Assembly: GCA_023409795.1 (NCBI GenBank)
Contig: JAEYQX010000172.1
Span: 1 to 6,183 of the forward strand
Length of the DNA stretch: 6,183 bases
Source: Pseudomonadota bacterium
GTDB taxonomy: Bacteria; Pseudomonadota; Alphaproteobacteria; Caulobacterales; Caulobacteraceae
Reading direction: 5' to 3'
Below the pieces are notes generated by a model, which had not been told where the DNA came from, ran no database searches, and saw nothing but the letters and a program-made list of their open reading frames with translations. Of the stretch, positions 1-3,632 are shown one piece after another (position 1 is the stretch's first letter; each line of letters begins with the position of its first letter). The position numbers were made by a program, and so were the translations under genes.

Positions 1-680
1 GTGTCATCCAGGTCGCTGTGGAAGTCACCCGTATTCACGAAGCCGAAGCCCGAGGCCAGCGTCTGCGTCAGCAGGCCGTCCAGGGTCTTGTAGTCCGGCA
101 GATCGGCCTGCCAGGTGTTGGCCGTGGCGACCTTCAGAGCGCCCAGCAGCGGGGCATACTTGGCAGCGACAACGGCCGAGCCCGAGTCAACCGGGATGCG
201 GGTAGCACCGATGATGGCATCCACGCTAGCAGCCACGGTGATCGAAGCCTGAGCTTCTTGCTCCAGGTCAGCTTCCAGAGCGATACCTTCGACGGTGATG
301 TCGTTGGCGGCGGTCACCAGGAAGGTCACGACGCCGTCCGCGTTGCTGATCAGCGAGGCCGTGACGTTGCCCGCACCCGAGCTATCGAAGAGCAGACCCG
401 GGTTCTCAACCGTCGCGCCCGTAACGGTGAAGGTCACCAGGTGGTCACGCTGGGCACCTGCGCCAACAGCGATCACGGTGTCCAGATCGAGGCCGGCAAC
501 GAATGCACCCGAGATCGGGCGAGCAGCGCTGACAACACGCTCGGAAGCCACCAGATAGGCGTCATCCTTATCGAAGTTACCGGCACTGCCGAACGCGCCG
601 CTGATTTCACCGGCCGAGGCAGCGCCTGCAAAGGCCAGGGCAGCCATCGAGGCGGCGGCAAGGAAGAGTTTCTTGGACAT
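1..680 (-). CDS. Exported protein of unknown family, N-terminal part (gene truncated by window edge)
   Basis: Reading the minus strand from the ATG at 680-678 gives 226 codons without a stop, running off the left edge, so the C-terminus is missing. The N-terminus is a textbook Sec signal peptide: Lys3-Lys4, a hydrophobic Ala/Leu/Phe core (about 5-20) and an Ala-Ser-Ala cleavage motif at 21-23, with the mature protein starting near Gly24. The mature part has no cysteine, is acidic (about 26 Asp/Glu against few Lys/Arg) and is rich in Ala, Val, Thr and Gly, with alternating stretches such as LVTFTVTGATV (81-91) that suggest beta-strands. Codon use leans to GCT, GTT and GGT, unlike the neighbouring genes, as often seen in strongly expressed genes. 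A weak GGGGG Shine-Dalgarno-like run lies at 696-692, 11 nt upstream. I do not recognise the family. A periplasmic, outer-surface or surface-layer-type protein is possible, but this is inference from composition only. The gene is divergent from the sulfotransferase. Confidence 0.85.
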   Translation of the reverse strand, partial: MSKKLFLAAASMAALAFAGAASAGEISGAFGSAGNFDKDDAYLVASERVVSAARPISGAFVAGLDLDTVIAVGAGAQRDHLVTFTVTGATVENPGLLFDSSGAGNVTASLISNADGVVTFLVTAANDITVEGIALEADLEQEAQASITVAASVDAIIGATRIPVDSGSAVVAAKYAPLLGALKVATANTWQADLPDYKTLDGLLTQTLASGFGFVNTGDFHSDLDD

Positions 681-790
681 GTGGATTTTAACCCCCAGGG
701 AAAACCGGATTTGTGGACGAGCCATTTTTTGAACGCCTTTCGGCCACAGTTCACATCCCGAAAGAATATGGCTGCGCCCACGGCAACGCC

Positions 791-820
791 CTTCTACCGC
801 GCTGAGATTTCGACGGTCAA
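791..820 (-). promoter_or_regulatory. Possible sigma-70-type promoter for the exported-protein gene
   Basis: On the minus strand TTGACC (820-815) matches five of six bases of the housekeeping -35 consensus. It is followed after 18 nt by TAGAAG (796-791), a poor -10, although the wider GGTAGAAG partly resembles the GCTANAWC -10 described for Caulobacter housekeeping promoters. Transcription would start near 785 and leave a 5' leader of about 100 nt before the ATG at 680. The -35 is convincing and the -10 is not. A start site elsewhere between 681 and 850 is equally possible. Confidence 0.35.
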
Positions 821-857
821 GCGAATAAATGTCGGATACTGCTGATATCGTGTGTCA

Positions 858-883
858 TAAAGTCTAGATTTTTTAAGACTTTA
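858..883. repeat. AT-rich inverted repeat, 8-bp perfect arms
   Basis: TAAAGTCT (858-865) and AGACTTTA (876-883) are perfect reverse complements separated by a 10-nt spacer containing a run of six T. The dyad lies between the two divergent genes, about 178 bp from the exported-protein start and 228 bp from the sulfotransferase start. Its size and symmetry fit an operator for a dimeric regulator. It could also be chance in an AT-rich tract. No regulator gene is in the window. Confidence 0.45.
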
Positions 884-934
884 ATAAGAAACGAGCCCAA
901 ATCGGCGGTTTCTTGCCGCAGGAGAGCTCAAGCC

Positions 935-964
935 GGGCTGTAAACATCCTGTCTACAGCAGCCC
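935..964. repeat. GC-rich inverted repeat, 6-bp arms
   Basis: GGGCTG (935-940) pairs with CAGCCC (959-964) around an 18-nt loop. A second short pairing inside it is possible, because CTGTA at 938-942 is complementary to TACAG at 954-958. No U-run follows on either strand, so it is not a typical intrinsic terminator. It could be leader structure of a transcript from either side, or chance in GC-rich DNA. Confidence 0.3.
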
Positions 965-1048
965 AAGCGTGGCCGTAGCGCAACACAAAGATCACCCGGA
1001 TACCCGGCCACAATATGATATTTCATTGATACTACAGCGGTCAACGGC

Positions 1049-1065
1049 CCGGCTTTTCAAGCCGG
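1049..1065. repeat. Short perfect hairpin in the sulfotransferase leader
   Basis: CCGGCTT (1049-1055), loop TTC (1056-1058) and AAGCCGG (1059-1065) form a compact 7-bp stem ending 45 nt before the sulfotransferase ATG. A second CCGG pair (1062-1065 with 1070-1073, four-base loop) overlaps the right arm, so two exclusive folds are possible. There is no U-tract after it, which argues against a terminator. A role in leader RNA folding or stability is possible but unproven. Confidence 0.45.
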
Positions 1066-1110
1066 CTCGCCGGTGACGACGGGATCGTCTAGAAAACCCG
1101 CCCCGAGGGA

Positions 1111-1854
1111 ATGGAGCCCGTCTTGGTTCAGATCAGCTTTCTTATCGCCGGTGTGCAGAAAAGCGGCACCTCTGCGCTTGATGCCTATCTGCGGCACCAC
1201 CCGGCGATTGAAATGGCCCAACCGAAGGAGGTGCATTTCTTTGATCGCGAATCAGGCGTGGACTGGCGCGCGCCCGACTACAACCTGCTGCACGCCCACT
1301 ATTCGGGCCACCAGCCGGTGCGCGGCGAGGCGACGCCGATCACGCTCTACTGGACGCCGGCCCACTATCGCGTCCTGAGATACAACCCCGACATGAAGTT
1401 CGTCCTGATCTTCCGGTGCCCGATACAACGGGCCTGGTCGCATTGGAAGATGAACCGGGCCAATGGCTGGGACGTGCTGTCCTTTTCCGAGGCCATCCGC
1501 CACGGCCGGCTGCGCGTGCTGGACGAATCAGGCCCCAGCGGCCTGTCGCGGCGCCTGAGCTATGTCGAGCGCGGCTACTATGGGCGACAGGTGGCCGAGC
1601 TGGCCAAGCTCTTTCCGTTGGAGCACTGCCTGTTCCTGCGCCAGGCAGACCTTAAGCAGGACCCCCAGGCCGTGGTGTCCCGGGTCACTGACTTCCTGGG
1701 CCTGCCCCCGATGACGGTCGCGAGCCCCGAAATCGTCAACGTGTCCCGCTGGACCCGCAACGAGGCCCTGTCCGAGGAGGACCACGCCTACCTCGACGCC
1801 CTCTATGCCCAGGACCAGGCCCTGTTCCGCGAGCTGACAGGCCTGACGCTGTAG
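1111..1854 (+). CDS. PAPS-dependent sulfotransferase
   Basis: The 247-residue protein has the layout of the Sulfotransfer_1/heparan-type sulfotransferase fold. These enzymes transfer sulfate from 3'-phosphoadenosine-5'-phosphosulfate to hydroxyl or amino groups, often of sugars. The 5'-phosphosulfate-binding loop is GVQKSGTSALDAYL (14-27), with Lys17 as the expected PAPS contact. KEVHFFD (39-45) matches the usual KEPHFF element. The 3'-phosphate-binding motif is FRCPIQRAWSHW (101-112), with Arg102 and Ser110. RGYYGRQ (154-160) and FLGLP (195-199) are also usual landmarks. Cys103 stands where these enzymes usually have Asp or Asn. No signal peptide or membrane segment is seen, so the enzyme should be cytoplasmic. 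The start is uncertain: GAGGGA (1105-1110) abuts the ATG at 1111, which is too close, whereas TTG at 1123 has GGAG (1113-1116) six nt upstream and would remove four residues. An in-frame TAG at 1090-1092 excludes earlier starts. The acceptor is unknown; the adjacent polysaccharide genes suggest a surface glycan. Confidence 0.9.
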   Translation: MEPVLVQISFLIAGVQKSGTSALDAYLRHHPAIEMAQPKEVHFFDRESGVDWRAPDYNLLHAHYSGHQPVRGEATPITLYWTPAHYRVLRYNPDMKFVLIFRCPIQRAWSHWKMNRANGWDVLSFSEAIRHGRLRVLDESGPSGLSRRLSYVERGYYGRQVAELAKLFPLEHCLFLRQADLKQDPQAVVSRVTDFLGLPPMTVASPEIVNVSRWTRNEALSEEDHAYLDALYAQDQALFRELTGLTL

Positions 1855-1872
1855 TGCGGGGCAGCCCAGCCG
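1855..1872. other. 18-bp gap between convergent stop codons
   Basis: The sulfotransferase stop (TAG, 1852-1854) and the rfbA stop (TAA, 1875-1873 on the minus strand) face each other across only 18 bp. I see no stem-loop with a T-run here in either direction. Transcripts from the two sides may therefore overlap, or termination may be Rho-dependent or lie inside the opposing gene. Confidence 0.6.
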
Positions 1873-2739
1873 TTACTTCTGCAAAACCGTCGTGCGCAGG
1901 TAGGCCCCATAGGCGCTCTTGCCCAGATCGGCGGCCAGGCGCTCAAGCTGGTTGGCGTCGATGAAGCCCTGGCGATAGGCCACCTCTTCCGGGCAGGCGA
2001 TCTTGAGCCCCTGGCGGCGCTCCAGGGTGCGCACGAACTGGGCCGCCTCAAGAAGGCTGTCAGGGGTCCCCGTGTCGAGCCAGACATAGTCGGCCTCCAG
2101 CCGCTCGACGGCTAGCTGACCACGCTCCAGATAGGCCCGGTTGACGTCCGTGATCTCAAGCTCACCCCGTGCGGACGGACGCAGGCCTGCCGCAATGTCG
2201 ACGACCTGGGCGTCATAGGCGTAAAGCCCGGTGACGGCCCAATTGGACCGGGGCCGGGCCGGCTTTTCCTCAAGCGACACAGCCGATCCGTGGTCATCGA
2301 AGCTGACGACCCCATAGCGCTCGGGGTCCTGGACGCGATAGGCAAAGACCGTTGCGCCCGGACGCTGAACGGCCGAGCCGATCATGGCGGCCGTGCCGTG
2401 CCCGTAAAAGAGGTTGTCGCCCAGGATGAGGATCGAGGACTGGCCCGCGACGAAGTCGGCCCCGATCACATAGGCCTGGGCCAGGCCTTCGGGGCGGGGC
2501 TGCTGTGCGTAGGACAGCCTGACCCCCCATTGGCTCCCATCTCCCAGGAGGGTCTCGAAGGTAGGCTGCTCGTGGGGCGTCGTGATAATAAGGATGTCGC
2601 GCACACCCGCCTGCATCAGGGTCGACAGCGGATAGTAGATCAGCGGCTTGTCATAGACAGGCATGAGCTGCTTGGACACGGACAGCGTCATGGGATGCAG
2701 TCGCGAGCCCGTCCCGCCCGCCAGGATGATGCCCTTCAT
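1873..2739 (-). CDS. rfbA: Glucose-1-phosphate thymidylyltransferase (first step to dTDP-L-rhamnose)
   Basis: This enzyme (RfbA/RmlA) joins dTTP and glucose-1-phosphate to give dTDP-glucose and pyrophosphate in the cytoplasm. The chosen ATG (2739-2737) gives 288 residues, the normal length. An in-frame upstream start at 2811 would add 24 residues that overlap rfbD and precede the conserved N-terminus, so it is rejected. The nucleotide-binding loop LAGGTGSRLHPMT is at 6-18, followed by SKQLMPVYDKPLIYYPLS (22-39). GDNLFYGHG (107-115) carries the first metal-site Asp (108), EKP is at 158-160, and WLDTGT (220-225) carries the second metal-site Asp (222). The C-terminal helical part (CPEEVAYRQGFI) is intact. 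The start overlaps the rfbD stop in ATGA, with a GGCGGG Shine-Dalgarno-like stretch just upstream, which indicates translational coupling. It is the last gene of the minus-strand operon. The usual feedback inhibitor in this family is dTDP-rhamnose. Nothing suggests it is broken. Confidence 0.96.
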   Translation of the reverse strand: MKGIILAGGTGSRLHPMTLSVSKQLMPVYDKPLIYYPLSTLMQAGVRDILIITTPHEQPTFETLLGDGSQWGVRLSYAQQPRPEGLAQAYVIGADFVAGQSSILILGDNLFYGHGTAAMIGSAVQRPGATVFAYRVQDPERYGVVSFDDHGSAVSLEEKPARPRSNWAVTGLYAYDAQVVDIAAGLRPSARGELEITDVNRAYLERGQLAVERLEADYVWLDTGTPDSLLEAAQFVRTLERRQGLKIACPEEVAYRQGFIDANQLERLAADLGKSAYGAYLRTTVLQK

Positions 2740-3632
2740 GAGCCCGCCATGCCCCCGTCTATCCGCTCGACCGTCCTGGCCAGCGCGTCCTGCCAGGTCC
2801 GGGGCGTCCATCCGGTCAGGGCCCCCAGGGATCCCGAGACCAGGCGGCTGTCACCAGGACGCCGGACCCCGGCCCCAAAGCTTCGCGCTGACACCGGTAT
2901 CAGCTCGGGCACGGGCCTGCCCCTGTCCGCCCAGGACTGGAACAGGGCACGGGCCAGCTCCAGCCGGCTGGCCTCGCCCTCATTGACAAGGTGAAACACC
3001 CGCTGCACCGGCACCCCCTGCGTGCACATATAATGTGCCAGCGCGACCAGCCCCTCGGCAACGGTCTCGGCCGACGTGGGACAGCCCACCTCGTCATCCA
3101 CCACCTTCAGCGTGGCAGCCGAGGCCTGGGCGAGAAGACGGGTGATGAAGTTCGGGCCGTGCTCATCGAACACCCAGGCCGTCCGGACCACCACCGAACC
3201 CGGGCAGGCCATCAGGACGGCGTGCTCACCGGCCAGCTTGCTCGCCCCATAGATATTAAGAGGCTGCGGCGTGGCATTCTCCGGATGCGGCCCGGGACCG
3301 CTGAATACAAAGTCCGTCGAGACCTGGATCAGCCGGCACCCGCGCTCGGTCGCAGCCTGCGCCAGGACCGCCGGCCCCAGGGCATTCACCCGAAAGGCCT
3401 CTGCTGCCGCCGTTTCCGCTCCGGCCACGTCGGTGAAAGCGGCCGCGTTGATGATCAGGTCGGGACGGTGCCGGTCCAGGGCAGACCTGACCTGCGCCTC
3501 GACGGTGATATCGAGATCCCCCCGCCCCAGGAACCGGGCCTTAGCCACAGATGGCCAGGCAGCAGAGGCCAGGGCTCGGCCTACCTGTCCGCCGGCACCG
3601 GTCACCAGGATCCTGCAAGCGCCTGTATTCAC
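2736..3632 (-). CDS. rfbD: dTDP-4-dehydrorhamnose reductase (last step to dTDP-L-rhamnose)
   Basis: RfbD/RmlD reduces dTDP-4-dehydro-L-rhamnose to dTDP-L-rhamnose with NAD(P)H. The 298-residue product has normal length for this extended short-chain dehydrogenase/reductase. The Rossmann loop is VTGAGGQVG (10-18), NAAAFTDV (62-69) matches the usual NAAAYTAV element, STDFVF is at 105-110, and the catalytic YxxxK is Tyr128-Lys132 in YGASKLAGE. Thr106 completes the expected Thr-Tyr-Lys triad. The C-terminal RPGDSRL element, usual in this family, is present. Phe108 replaces the Tyr of the common STDYVF motif; the active-site triad is unaffected. The start is GTG (3632-3630) and overlaps the glycosyltransferase stop in GTGA. 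A GAGG (3644-3641) 8 nt upstream supports it. The stop overlaps the rfbA start. rfbB and rfbC, needed for the middle steps, are not in the window. Confidence 0.95.
   Translation of the reverse strand: MNTGACRILVTGAGGQVGRALASAAWPSVAKARFLGRGDLDITVEAQVRSALDRHRPDLIINAAAFTDVAGAETAAAEAFRVNALGPAVLAQAATERGCRLIQVSTDFVFSGPGPHPENATPQPLNIYGASKLAGEHAVLMACPGSVVVRTAWVFDEHGPNFITRLLAQASAATLKVVDDEVGCPTSAETVAEGLVALAHYMCTQGVPVQRVFHLVNEGEASRLELARALFQSWADRGRPVPELIPVSARSFGAGVRRPGDSRLVSGSLGALTGWTPRTWQDALARTVERIDGGMAGS

Larger units (their letters stand above)
681..1110. other. Divergent intergenic region, 430 bp
   Basis: This gap separates the exported-protein gene (leftward) from the sulfotransferase gene (rightward) and must carry both 5' control regions. 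It is clearly more AT-rich than the genes, especially around 820-900 and 1010-1035. It contains three hairpin-forming inverted repeats and a possible leftward promoter, listed separately. The 9-mer TCAAGCCGG occurs twice (928-936 and 1057-1065), both times inside or beside a hairpin. A plus-strand reading frame crosses 681-845, but it is the antisense shadow of the exported-protein gene running on into the gap. No tRNA, small gene or mobile-element end was seen. Confidence 0.7.

Noticed and set aside
18..845. A 275-codon plus-strand open frame at the left end
   Set aside because: It lies opposite the exported-protein gene, which has a proper signal peptide and sensible codon use. The plus-strand product looks random and runs on into non-coding AT-rich DNA.
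858..883. The AT-rich dyad as an intrinsic terminator
   Set aside because: The T-run is in the loop instead of after the stem, the stem is AT-rich, and both flanking genes point away from it, so there is no transcript that would need to end here.
1014..1019. TATGAT as a -10 box for the sulfotransferase gene
   Set aside because: It matches the -10 consensus in five of six positions, but no acceptable -35 lies 16-18 nt upstream (GATCAC-like sequence there), so I do not list it as a promoter.
2740..2811. Upstream in-frame start that would lengthen RfbA by 24 residues
   Set aside because: The extra residues are Gly/Arg/Asp-rich, lie inside rfbD and precede the universal MKGIILAGG start. The ATG at 2739 has the ATGA coupling and gives normal family length.
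2290..2994. Plus-strand open frames opposite rfbA and rfbD (also 2991-3806)
   Set aside because: They are shadows of strongly conserved genes. Their products are rich in Arg, Gly, Pro and His and contain no family motif.
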